Positions 24,883 to 36,321 of a stretch of 64,000 nucleotides of DNA are shown here, piece after piece. Positions within the stretch are counted from its first letter, which is position 1, and the number at the start of each line of letters is the position of its first letter. Below the pieces are notes generated by a model. The model ran no database searches, had not been told where the DNA came from, and was given only the letters and a program-made list of their open reading frames with translations. Source of the stretch: Mercurialis annua (lineage: Eukaryota; Streptophyta; Magnoliopsida; Malpighiales; Euphorbiaceae); NCBI RefSeq assembly GCF_937616625.2, contig NC_065573.1, positions 3,549,001 through 3,613,000 on the forward strand. The letters run 5' to 3'. The position numbers and the translations under genes are program-made.

Positions 24883-27202
24883 GTACTTTTCTTATTTATA
24901 TTTGGTTAAATTAACATTTTATTACTTTACCCATCCCCGGTGTTTAAATATATATACTCTTTTCATTTACTTGTATTATTATCAAAATAGCACAATACGA
25001 TTAAACATCATTTTCAAAACATACATATATATGCATTTTAAGAACATACATTTAAACATAAAAATATTCATATAGCTTTCGTATTAAAATACGTAGCTCT
25101 ACGAATATTAGCGAGTAATTTAAAGTGTACTCACCACTTGCTATCCAAACTCTTCAAATAAGCATGACGATATCTCGATCCGTTTTTCCTCAAGCCTCGT
25201 CGATAGTCGCTCGTCCGATCTATGCAAATATAATAATAGCAAGAATTAATAAAATTCTAGCTATTATTAACTTATCCAAAATTATGTTTCTAGCCAACTT
25301 CGGCTATCGAAACCGCTTACTTAAAATAGTCTGAACCCTAAACAAAATTGACATTCTTAAAGTTTAGAACGTCGCCCACAACTCTCGTTTAGGTCTCGGA
25401 CCATGAAACTCACCCGAAGGTGTTGAAAACAAGCTCATAAATTAAGACCTTGAGCTGTCCCGAAATAGCAGGGCAGATTACACCCAAAAATGTTCTGCCT
25501 AAAATGAATACCGTAGAGTCCGATTCAACAGAAAATCAAACTTATACAATTATAGTTAACATCCTAAAGTTTCCGTATCAACAAACGGAACTTGTTTTGG
25601 AGTTACAAAACTCGAGATATGGTTCACACAAGATGGTTGTTCTGCAAGGACAGATTCTACAAAACGTCCAACTAATTTCCGTAGTAACGTCTATTAAAAC
25701 TAACTAAACGAAAGACAATCTGGGGCATGGGAGGGGCTGGACAGAGCCTACCCAGGGCTTAAGGTCAACAACACACAAACACAATCCTCAAACTCACCAT
25801 CAATTCATTTAACAATTCAATCAACAACTAATCCTATACACAATTCAATCATCAAACATCACTAATCATCACAAAACTCTACTCAATTCTCATTTAATTT
25901 CATCAATTCAAACTCATCCAATTTCAGAAAAATCCCTTACCTTAAAGATACTCCATGGCCGAAGTTTCCAAGCTTCAATTCATCATCAACAATCCTCCAT
26001 TAAAGCTCAATTTCACCTTGTAATGAACAATCAACAAAATCCCCAATTAAGACTTATAAACCCTAATCTCTATTATTATCAATCCATGAAAATATCCATG
26101 AAACCTAAAATTGATTAGCTTACCTTGAAAACCTTATCTCCATCATCATTTTGCATCCAATTTAAGCTTATAAACTCACTACAATCAACAATTAATCATT
26201 ATCATCTTTTTACCTAAAAATTCCGAAACTAACAGCTCAATATTCAACCAAATAAATCTATTTTTACCTCAAATTGATGCCACATATCTGTAGATAATCG
26301 TTTTCTCGTTCCGTGGCCGCAAGAATCGCTCAATTTCGTTGAGAAACGAGAAAGTTATGGACATGTGAAATTTGGAGAGAAATGGAGAAGGAGAGTTACG
26401 GATCTTGGCTGCAATTTCTGTTTTGAATGAATGAATATTCATTCTTAATTGATGATAATAAGTGGGGAAAGAGTCTCTTTTAGTCCTTGAAGTTGCCACC
26501 TCCTTTTACTTCACTTTCTAACTTTTATTTTGTCCGATTTAGTCCATCAATCACTTAATCATTCAATCTCGATAAATTCTGTATTATTTGTTTCCCAAAT
26601 ACATTGCATTAGTCTCATATCATATTATATCACTTTCCAATAATTTATTTTGGCAATTTTGGCCAAAAATGCTCAAATTTCCATTTTGAGCTAACTTGCA
26701 CCTTTTCTTACTTTTTCGTCCAATTTTCATTTTAATGACTATCGATAACAGTTTTATTGATATTATTTTCTTATCTTGAGAAAATAGAGTAAAACACAAC
26801 TTCCACCGGAAGTTTGTGGTTAAAAGTCCACTTTAGTCCTTAAAGTGGCTAATTTGCATTTTAATCCTTATTCTTAACTAATCGTCAAACTATATTCTAA
26901 AACGATTTCGTATACTTACGAAACTTGACGATCATTTATTAATAATATTTCACGGACCTTGACGTGAATATTATTAACTCTGGCTTTCCAACTTATTTTA
27001 TCTTATTCCATTTTTGTCCCGATTAAATCCAATTTATCGCATAATAATTTTCCATTTAAATTATTATCCTACGATAATTCCAATAGACCCTCTTCGGTCT
27101 AAGTCCTTATTATCCAATCCTAATCTGATTTTCTCGTTCTTAATCTTTACGATTATGTCTCGTGGCACTACACGTAATACCTCAAAAATTTAGGTTATTA
27201 CA

Positions 27203-27216
27203 ATCTTCCCCCCTTA
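27203..27216 (-). promoter_or_regulatory. LARD polypurine tract
   Basis: On the minus strand TAAGGGGGGAAGAT abuts the 3' LTR start TGTAATAACC. It is preceded by AATTCGAGGACGAATTTTTA, a sequence commonly seen just upstream of the polypurine tract in plant Ty3/gypsy elements. It would prime plus-strand DNA synthesis during reverse transcription. Confidence 0.93.
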
Positions 27217-28421
27217 TAAAAATTCGTCCTCGAATTTTCATAATCTTCTAATATCACTTAACCAATCCTTGTTCAAACCTTATCATTCACTTCCTTCCAC
27301 ACTTCCGCTGCGATACTCTGATTAGTTATTCACTAACTGTTGACTTTACAATTAGGTTTATACGGTCATCTCGATATACTTATCGAGTATCTTCTTATGC
27401 TAACAATCCTGACCATCTTGTTACTTCTTGATTCATAACTATTATGAATCAATTCTCTTTATTCGACCTTCTGAACAACATTTATTTGTTCGTAGGGTTC
27501 ATATCCCCTAACGTAACTAACTTCTATGTTCGATTTCCTCGTCCTAGAGGTAAACATGCTTCGAGTTTAAACGTGGCCGCTATCACTTTACATGTTTGTA
27601 AAGTAGCGTCGTTAATCTTGTATTTAATATACAAGACTGCCTTAGAGATTTGCAATTCAAATCTCGATACGTTGCGATTCGCATTACACTACTCGTCGTT
27701 CTATATAGTTGTCGTGTTAAATACGTATGTTTTCATATAGGCCTAACAAGATGATCAGTCTTGTCCTATGCCTCTATATACAGAGTCCCTGTCTGAGCTT
27801 ACTTACGTTTAAAAACTTATCCGCTTAAAACCATGATACCTTTCATTTCTCAAATAATGTCATAATTGTGCGCCGGTGTGATGACTTCTCTCATCACAAG
27901 AGTTGCAATGACACTCCTCTTTTCTTTTCAGACACACAATGTATATGATGCATGTCCTATTAGTGAATGCAATATGGATGTAGTGATGTAATTCTATTCG
28001 TGTCAATGCGATGTTGTTATGAATTGTGTCCGGGCACAATTATGTCTTTTCAAAACATTTTATTTCGATCAAATACCTTTCCTTTCATAAAATGGGGTTT
28101 ACGTAAGTTTCTCTCGACATACGACTCTGCACTATCTATTAACTATCTTTCAATTGTTCGCAACTATTTACATTCTTTACACATGTAAAGATGTAACTAT
28201 ATTCGCCTGATTCTGACGTCATTCAAAAGACACGTCCTAAACGTTCGCGTTTACACTAGGCTAGCTCAAAAGGTCTGATCACTTTCGAGCTTCTAGTGTT
28301 TGGACTTCATGATGTTTGTCTCGATTACATCGTATATCTGGTTGTGTCTAACTAGAAGTCGTCGCGACAACTCTGTCTTTTAGGAAAAAGGTTGTTTCGT
28401 GTTGCCCGTGGTATCGTACTA

Positions 28422-28643
28422 CTCGGGATGTGGGCATTCTTTCACGTGGTAACCTTGTTGTCCACATCGAAGACATATGTATGTCCTCTCTTGACAGCTA
28501 CTCGAGCATCTCATATCACATAGTGAGTGTATGAAACTTGCATAGTTGGAACTTCCTTGTTCCGACGACAAACTAATAGTGCTAGCCCTTTTTAGCTTCT
28601 TTCCCTTATCTATCTTTCCTATAAATCCGACTATCTCGCCTTT
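28422..28643 (-). pseudogene. gag: gag zinc-knuckle relic in LARD
   Basis: A 74-codon open stretch between in-frame TAG codons (28644-28646 upstream, 28419-28421 downstream). It is Lys/Ser-rich (GKKLKRAS near its start) and ends in CLRCGQQGYHVKEC (28434-28475). This matches the CX2CX4HX4C nucleocapsid zinc knuckle, except that the zinc-binding His is Tyr (codon TAC), one base from a His codon. In the parent element this domain would bind genomic RNA during packaging. The capsid part of gag and all of pol are absent, so this is a remnant, not a working protein. It is the only visible trace of the autonomous ancestor inside the element. Confidence 0.8.
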
Positions 28644-29224
28644 CTAAAGTCTTGCAAGCATTTCGCTCAGCATAGACATAGCAAACTTTGCATCATTGAA
28701 TCATAAGAAACTATTTCTATTCATAACAATCGATTACAATATATAAATTTCATGTATCGCATAAATTATGACAGGCTTACATACCTGTGAGCATATCACT
28801 CTCCTGAGTGATCGCGCTGCAAACATACATATCTTATTTGTTACATCACATCACTCGTATAATATCCAATCCAACCAATTTATAATTCAATCATTGTCCA
28901 TGACGATATTCATACATCATATGAGTCTCGAGAGTATATAACTCTTCGCAGACTATAGATACTCGAAAGCGTATTGCTTACTCGAGTAAACACAAACATA
29001 TATTGTGCTCGCGCACACATCTAACTCGACTCCTAATAGCACATATAGGAGGGGACGTCTTCGTAAAACGTTTGAAAAATCGATGAAAAAGATGATAACG
29101 TTCAAAAGACATGACTGGAAATCTCTATAATCCGCATTAGTTCTTAGCTTAACCTAGTGACATCATACCTAGGAACTACAGACATCAATCGTATACAGGC
29201 AATGGCCTATGAATCTAAACCATT

Positions 29225-29236
29225 GCTCTGATACCA
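29225..29236 (-). promoter_or_regulatory. LARD primer-binding site
   Basis: TGGTATCAGAGC on the minus strand, four bases (AAGG) after the 5' LTR end. It is complementary to the 3' end of plant initiator tRNA-Met, the usual primer for this group of elements. Confidence 0.95.
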
Positions 29237-29240
29237 CCTT

Positions 29241-32200
29241 TGTCACGACCCGATTTCTCGAGCCGCAACCGGCGCTAGGGAATGGGAGTGGTAGCTCCGA
29301 AACCCGTAGCAAGCCTAAAAACCTGTGTAAATTTTTCGCAAATCAAATCATTTTTTTCATATATCAAAATACATGTGACCCCATTTTACAAAAATATCAG
29401 AGTTAAAATGCGCTAGTCAAATACATAGACAAAAACATCTATACTACTGCGGACCGCTAGAATGAAAACCTTCTTTCACTTCTTGTGCAAATAACTTCCG
29501 AGAATTAAAACTTCGGAAACTTGACTTTCCAAATCATATCATACTATCCCTGAAAAATGGGAGGAGCAACGGGGTCAGTATAAAACTGAGTGAATTCACC
29601 AAATCACACGCAATATCACATAAAGGGTTAAAACCGTTGAAAACCCCCTTTGTATATAGAAAATACTCTTTTGAAATCATATTGCATACCTTGTTTCCTT
29701 TCCTTCATATCTCTTTGTTTATTTCATAAACTTATAGTTTATACGTATTTGACATCTTCGATTTCTTATTATGGTTTTGATATTTTTCTTCTCTCGTTTT
29801 GTTTCATTAGTTTTCGACCGAATCTTAAATCTTAGTTTATATCATCATGATTCTAAGTCGAACTAAATCATTGGCAAGTCTCTTATGACTTGATCCTTAT
29901 GGTTGGGTCCCGAGATAGTTCAACCGAGTTACCCATAACCATATGGTACAGTCCCGAGATAATTCAACCGAGTTACTTGTACCATTTCTCAATCCCAAAC
30001 GATCGATAGGAGTCCCGAGATAATTCAACCGAGTTACTCCTTAAACACGGGTCCCGAGATAGTTCAATCGAGTTACCTTCGTGTCTGCATTCGGACTCTG
30101 CACCCTGCAGGTCTTTTGAACTTAACTGTCGATTCATATGATTCCTATTGACATTTAATAGGAGTAATTATTCACATTGTGTCTCGATCTTGTTTCGTAT
30201 TGATTCTCGATGTATCACACTTACTTTTTATTTCGTATGAGTTCCAAGGATTATCATCGAGAATGGATGAGATACAGGTCCCGGGATAATTCTACCGAGT
30301 TCAACCTTGTATCTCAGTTCTTATTATTTTGTGCACCATAGTACAATTCTAATTTTACGTTTTTGTATTTTTCGTTCTGTTGTATTGATCCTTTATGGAC
30401 CATGGCATGCACATTACAATCTACAAGCATACATCTATAACACACGCACGTATGGGTATTTATTATGTTTGATAGTACATATCGGAATGTACTATATTTC
30501 CTTTTTCATATCTGATCTGATACTTGTATATTATTCGATATTCGATTTATTAGTACATATAGGAATGTACTGTACTTTTCTTATTTATATTTGGTTCAAT
30601 TAACATTTTATTACTTTACCCATCCCCGGTGTTTAAATATATATACTCTTTTCATTTACTTGTATTATTATCAAAATAGCACAATACGATAAAACATCAT
30701 TTTCAAAACATACATATATATATGCATTTTAAGAACATACATTTAAACATAAAAATATTCATATAGCTTTCGTATTAAAATACGTAGCTGTACGAATATT
30801 AGCGAGTAATTTAAAGTGTACTCACCACTTGCTATCCAAACTCTTCAAATAAGCATGACGATATCTCGATCCGTTTTTCCTCAAGCCTCGTCGATAGTCG
30901 CTCGTCCGATCTATGCAAATATAATAATAGCAAGAATTAATAAAATTCGAGCTATTATTAACTTATCCAAAATTATGTTTCTAGCCAACTTCGGCTATCA
31001 AAACTGCTTACTTAAAATAGTATGAACCCTAAACAAAATTGACATTCTTAAAGTTTAGAACGTCGCCTACAACTCTCGTTTAGGTCTCGGACCATGAAAC
31101 GCACCCGAAGGTGTTGAAAACAAGCTCATAAATTAAGACCTTGAGCTGTCCCGAAATAGCAGGGCAGATTACACCCAAAAATGTTCTGCCTAAAATGAAT
31201 ACCGTAGAGTCCGATTCAACAGAAACTCAAACTTAGACAATTATAGTTAACATCCTAAAGTTTCCGTATCAACAAACGGAACTTGATTTGGAGTTACAAA
31301 ACTCGAGATATGGTTCACACAAGATGGTTGTTCTGCAAGGACAGATTCTACAAAACGTCCAACTAGTTTCCGTAGTAACGTCTATTAAAACTAACTAAAC
31401 GAAAGACAATCCGGGGCATGGGAGGGGCTGGACAGAGCCTACCCAGGGCTTAAGGTCAACAACACACAAACACAATCCTCAAACTCACCATCAATTCATT
31501 TAACAATTCAATCAACAACTAATCCTATACACAATTCAATCATCAAATATCACTAATCATCACAAAACTCTACTCAATTCTCATTTAATTTCATCAATTC
31601 AAACTCATCCAATTTCAGAAAAATCCCTTACCTTAAAGATACTCCATGGCCGAAGTTTCCAAGCTTCAATTCATCATCAACAATCCTCCATTAAAGCTCA
31701 ATTTCACCTTGTAATGAACAATCAACAAAATTCCCAATTAAGACTTATAAACCCTAATCTCTATTATTATCAATCCATGAAAATATCCATGAAACCTAAA
31801 ATTGATTAGCTTACCTTGAAAACCTTATCTCCATCATCATTTTGCATCCAATTTAAGCTTATAAACTCACTACAATCAACAATTAATCATTATCATCTTT
31901 TTACCTAAAAATTCCGAAACTAACTGCTCAATATTCAACCAAATAAATCTATTTTTACCTCAAATTGATGCCACATATCTGTAGATAATCGTTTTCTCGT
32001 TCCGTGGCCGCAAGAATCGCTCAATTTCGTTGAGAAACGAGAAAGTTATGGACATGTGAAATTTGGAGAGAAATGGAGAAGGAGAGTTACGGATCTTGGC
32101 TGCAATTTCTGTTTTGAATGAATGAATATTCATTCTTAATTGATGATAATAAGTGGGGAAAGAGTCTCTTTTAGTCCTTGAAGTTGCCACCTCCTTTTAC

Positions 32201-32893
32201 TTCACTTTCTAACTTTTATTTTGTCCGATTTAGTCCATCAATCACTTAATCATTCAATCTCGATAAATTCTGTATTATTTGTTTCCCAAATACATAGCAT
32301 TAGTCTCATATCTTATTATATCACTTTCCAATAATTTATTTTGGCAATTTTGGCCAAAAATGCTCAAATTTCCATTTTGAGCTAACTTGCACTTTTTCTC
32401 ACTTTTTCGTCCAATTTTCATTTTAATGACTATCGATAACAGTTTTATTGATATTATTTTCTTATCTTGAGAAAATAGAGTAAAACACAACTTCCACCGG
32501 AAGTTTGTGGTTAAAAGTCCACTTTAGTCCTTAAAGTGGCTAATTTGCATTTTAATCCTTATTCTTAACTAATCGTCAAACTATATTCTAAAACGATTTC
32601 GTATACTTACGAAACTTGACGATCATTTATTAATAATATTTCACGGACCTTGACGTGAATATTATTAACTCTGGCTTTCCAACTTATTTTATCTTATTCC
32701 ATTTTTGTCCCGATTAAATCCAATTTATCGCATAATAATTTTCCATTTAAATTATTATCCTACGATAATTCCAATAGACCCTCTTCGGTCTAAGTCCTTA
32801 TTATCCAATCCTAATCTGATTTTCTCATTCTTAATCTTTACGATTATGTCTCGTGGCACTACACGTAATACCTCAAAAATTTAGGTTATTACA
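29241..32893 (-). mobile_element. LARD 5' LTR (3653 bp)
   Basis: Upstream LTR in element sense, terminal TG...CA intact. It has the same landmarks as the 3' LTR at an offset of about 5.69 kb. Differences are scattered single bases plus a 1-bp and a 2-bp indel (near 29665 and 30718). As the promoter-bearing copy it would drive transcription leftwards through the internal region. Confidence 0.93.
29897..30316 (-). repeat. Five covarying hairpin modules, LARD 5' LTR
   Basis: Same five modules as at 24208-24627. One core base differs (CAATCGAG in place of CAACCGAG near 30066); the closing stems are unchanged. Confidence 0.82.
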
Positions 32894-32898
32894 AAAGA
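32894..32898. repeat. Right target-site duplication AAAGA
   Basis: Exact repeat of 23548-23552 immediately after the LTR end GGTTATTACA. The interrupted satellite monomer resumes as AAAGATGAAACG. Confidence 0.95.
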
Positions 32899-35800
32899 TG
32901 AAACGCCTGGATTTGTTTCGTATCATTTGTAAACGTTTCGCTTAAATTGCTGAAAAGGTGAAACGCTTGGTTTTGTTTCGTAATGTTTTAAACGTTTGGT
33001 TTTGTTTCATAACGTTTGTAAACGTTTGGCTTAAATCACTAAAAAGGGGAAACTTTTGGATTTGTTTTGTAACATTTGAAACGTTTGGCTTAAATTGCTA
33101 AAAACGCTAAACGTTTGGATTTGTTTCGTAACGTTTGTAAACTATTGGCTTAATTCGCTAAAAAGGTGATACGTTTGGATTTGTTTTGTAACGTTTGTAA
33201 ATGTTTAGCTAAAATCGCTAAAATGGTTCAATTTTTGGATTTGTTGTGTAACGTGTGTAAACGTTTCGCTTAAATCGCTAAAAAGGGGAAATATTTAGAT
33301 TTGTTTCGTAACGTTTGTAAACGTTTGGCTTAAATCGCTAAAGAGGTGAAACATTTGGATTAGTTTCGTAACGTTTCAAAATGTTAGGCATAAATTGCTA
33401 AAAAGGTGAAGCACTTTGATTTGTTTCGTAACGTTTCTAAATGTTTGGCTTAAATTGCTAAAAAGGGGAAACACTTGGATTTGTTTCGTAACGTTTGTAA
33501 ACGTTTGGCTTTAAATTTTAAAAAGTTGAAACGCTTGGATTTGTTTCGTAACGTTTGTAAACGTGTGGCTTACATGGCTAAAAAGGTGAAACGTTTGGAT
33601 TTGTTTCCTAGCGTTTGTAAACGTTTGGCTTAAATCGCTATAAAGGTGAAACATTTGGATATGTTTCGTACCGTTTGTAAACGTTTGGCTTAAATCGCTA
33701 AAAAGGTGAAATGTTTGGATTAGTTTCGTAATGTTTGTAAACGTTTGGCTTATATTGCTAATAAGGCGAAACGCTTGGATTTGTTTCCTAACGTTTGTAA
33801 ACATTTGGCTTAAATTGCTAAAAAGGTGAAATTCTTGGATTTGTTTCGTTACGTTTGCAAACGTTTGGCTTAAATTGCTAAAAAGGTGAAACACTTGGTT
33901 TTTGTTTTTTAACGTTTGTAAACGTTTGGCTTAAATTGCTAAAATTGTGAAACGTTTGGATTTGCTTCGTAACGTTTGTAAACGTTTGGCTTCAATCGCT
34001 AAAAAGATGAAACATATAGATTTGTTTCGTAACGTTTATAAATGTTTGGCATAAATAGCTAAAAGGGAAAAACGTTTGGATTTGTTTCATAATGTTTGTA
34101 AACGTTTGGCTTAAATTGCTAAAACGGTGAAACTTTTGGATTTGTTTCGTAACGTTTGTAAACGTTTGGCTTAAATCGCTAAAAAGGTGAAACGCTTGGA
34201 TTTGTTTCGTACGTTTGTATACGTTCGGCTGAAATTTCTGAAAAGGTGAAACGCTTGGATTTCTTTTGTAACGTTTGTAAACGTTTAGCTTAAATTACTA
34301 AAAAGGTGAAACGCTTGGATTTGTTTCAAAACATGTGTAAAAGTTCGGCCTAAATTGCTAAAAAGATGAAACGCTTGGATTTCTTTCGTAACGTTTGTAA
34401 AGGATTGGCTTAAATTGCTAAAAATGTATAACGTTTGGATTTGTTTTATAACGTTTTAAACGTTTGGTTTTGTTTCGTAACGTTAGAAAACGTTTGGCTT
34501 AAATTGCTAAAAAGGTGAAATGTGTGGATTTGTTTCCTAACATTTGTAAACGTTTGGTTTAAATTGCTAAAAAGGCGAAACATTTGGATTAATTTCGTAA
34601 TGTTTGTAAACGTTTGGCTTAAATCGCTAAAAAGGTGAAATGTTTGGATTTTTTTCGTAACGTTTCTAAACGTTGGGCTTAAATCGCTAAAAACGGCAAA
34701 CGTTTGGATTTGTTTCGTATCGTTTGTAAACGTTTTGCTTAAATCGCAAAAAAGAGGAAATGTTTGGATTTGTTTCGTAACATTAAACGTTTGGCTTAAA
34801 TCGATAAAAAGGTGAAACGCTTTGATTTGTTTCGTTACGTTTGAAAACGTTTGGCTTAAATTGCGAAAAACGTGAAACGCTTGGATTTGTTTTGCAACGT
34901 TTGGCTTAAATTGCTAAAAAGGTGAAACATTTGGATTTGTTTTGCAACGTTTGGCTTAAATCGCTAAAAAGGTGAAACATTTGGATTTGTTTCGTAACCT
35001 TTGTAAATGTTTGGCTTAAATCCCTAAAAAGGTGAAAAGTGTGAATTTGTTCCGTAACGTTTCTAAACGTTTTGCTTCAATTGCTAAAAAGGTGAAACGT
35101 TTGGATTTGTTTCGTAACGCGTGTAAACATTTGGCTTAAATCGCTAAAAAACTGGAAGGTTTGAATTTGTTTCGTAACGTTTCTAAACGTTTGACTTCAA
35201 CTGCTAAAAAGTTGAAACGTTTGGATTTGTTTCGTAAGGTTTGTAAACGTTTGGCATAAATCGCTAAAAAGGTGAAATGTTTGGATTTATTTCGTAACGT
35301 TTTAAACGTTTGGCTTAAATCGCTAAAAAGGTGAAACGCTTGGATTGGTTTCGTACGTTTATATACGTTCGACTGAAATTTCTGAAAAGGTGAAAGGTTT
35401 TGTTTTGTTTCGTATTGTTTGTAAACGTTAATCGCTAAAAAGGTGAAACGTTTGGATTTGTTTCGTAACGTTTGTATAGGTTCGACGTAAATTTCTAAAA
35501 AGGTGAAATGCTTGGATTTGTTTCGAAACGTTATTAAATGTTTGGCATAAAATGTTAAAAAGATGAAATGCTTGGATTTGTTTCGTAACGTTTGTAAAAG
35601 TTTGGCTTAAATTGCTAAAAAGGTAAAACGCTTGGTTTTGTTTCGTAACATTTGTAAAGGTTTGCCTTAAATAACTAAAAAAGTTAAACGTTTGGATTTG
35701 TTTCGTAACGTTTTAAACGTTTGGTTTTGTTTTGTAACGTTTGTAAACGTTTGTCTTAAATCGCTAAAAAGGGGAAACTTTTGGATTTGTTTTGTAACAT

Positions 35801-36321
35801 TTGAAACGTTTGGCTTAAATTGCTAAAAAGGCGAAACGTTTGGATTTGTTTCGTAACGTTTGTAAACTATTGACTTAAATCGCTATAAAAGTGAAACGTT
35901 TGGATTTGTTTCGTAACATTTGTAAATGTTTGGCTTAAATCGCTAAAATGGTTCAATGTTTGGATTTGTTTTGTAACGTTTGTAAACGTTTGGCATAAAT
36001 CGCTAAAAAGGTGAAACGTTTGGATTTTTTTCATAACGTTTGTAAACGTTTGGCTTAAATCGCTAAAGAGGGGAAACATTTGGATTAGTTTCGTAACGTT
36101 TCTAAATGTTTGGATTAAATTGCTAAAAAGGGGAAACATTTGGATTTGTTTCGTAACGTTTGTAAACGTTTGGCTTAAAATTTTAAAAAGTTTAAACGCT
36201 TGGATTTGTTTCTTAACGTTTATAAACGTGTGGCTTACATGGATAAAAAGGTGAAACGTTTGGATTTGTTTCCTAGCGTTTGTAAACGTTTGGCTTAAAT
36301 CGCTATGAAGGGGAAACGTTT

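Larger units (their letters stand above)
23553..27202 (-). mobile_element. LARD 3' LTR (3650 bp)
   Basis: Downstream LTR in element sense (27202 to 23553), beginning directly after the polypurine tract. It carries five AACTCGGT...CTCGGGA hairpin modules (24208-24627) and two AGTACAT/ATGTACT hairpins (24783-24806 and 24863-24882). It also has the conserved acceptor-like ATTTTTCAGG (23861-23870). The 76-codon minus frame at 26269-26499 lies in a CT-rich, leader-like stretch and is present in both LTRs; I do not consider it a gene. No clear TATA box was found. Confidence 0.93.
27203..29240 (-). mobile_element. LARD internal region, mostly non-coding
   Basis: 2038 bp between the LTRs. Apart from the zinc-knuckle relic (28422-28643), no protein domain could be read in any frame; the plus-strand frames at 27444-27740 and 27967-28188 have no recognisable content. 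The region has many short perfect inverted repeats. Examples are TTGATTCATAA/TTATGAATCAA (27428-27452), TCTTGTAT/ATACAAGA (27616-27636), GAGATTTG/CAAATCTC (27645-27665), TGTGATGA/TCATCACA (27877-27898), AATTGTG/CACAATT (28022-28041) and ATCACTC/GAGTGAT (28795-28812). Also present are TTACAT plus CTTTAC with GTAAAGATGTAA (28168-28196) and the palindrome TTACTCGAGTAA (28978-28989). Confidence 0.85.
23553..32893 (-). mobile_element. Complete LARD-type LTR retrotransposon (9.34 kb)
   Basis: Full-length non-autonomous element on the minus strand. In its own sense it begins TGTAATAACC and ends GGGTCGTGACA. The two LTRs are 3653 and 3650 bp, with about 35-40 differences counted by eye (about 1%). 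The internal region is only 2.04 kb. It has a tRNA-Met-type primer-binding site, a polypurine tract and the 5-bp target duplication AAAGA on both sides (23548-23552, 32894-32898). No open gag or pol remains apart from a zinc-knuckle relic, so reverse transcriptase and integrase must come from a partner. Long LTRs plus a short non-coding core fit the LARD class. Shared LTR features suggest descent from the same Ty3/gypsy group as the two other LTRs here. Confidence 0.95.

Noticed and set aside
26269..26499. 76-codon minus frame present in both LARD LTRs (also 31960-32190)
   Set aside because: Found twice only because the LTR is duplicated; it lies in a leader-like region and has no recognisable domain.
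23553..27202. Two independent solo LTRs at 23553 and 29241
   Set aside because: Same orientation, PPT and PBS in the correct places between them, and matching AAAGA only at the outer edges show one complete element.
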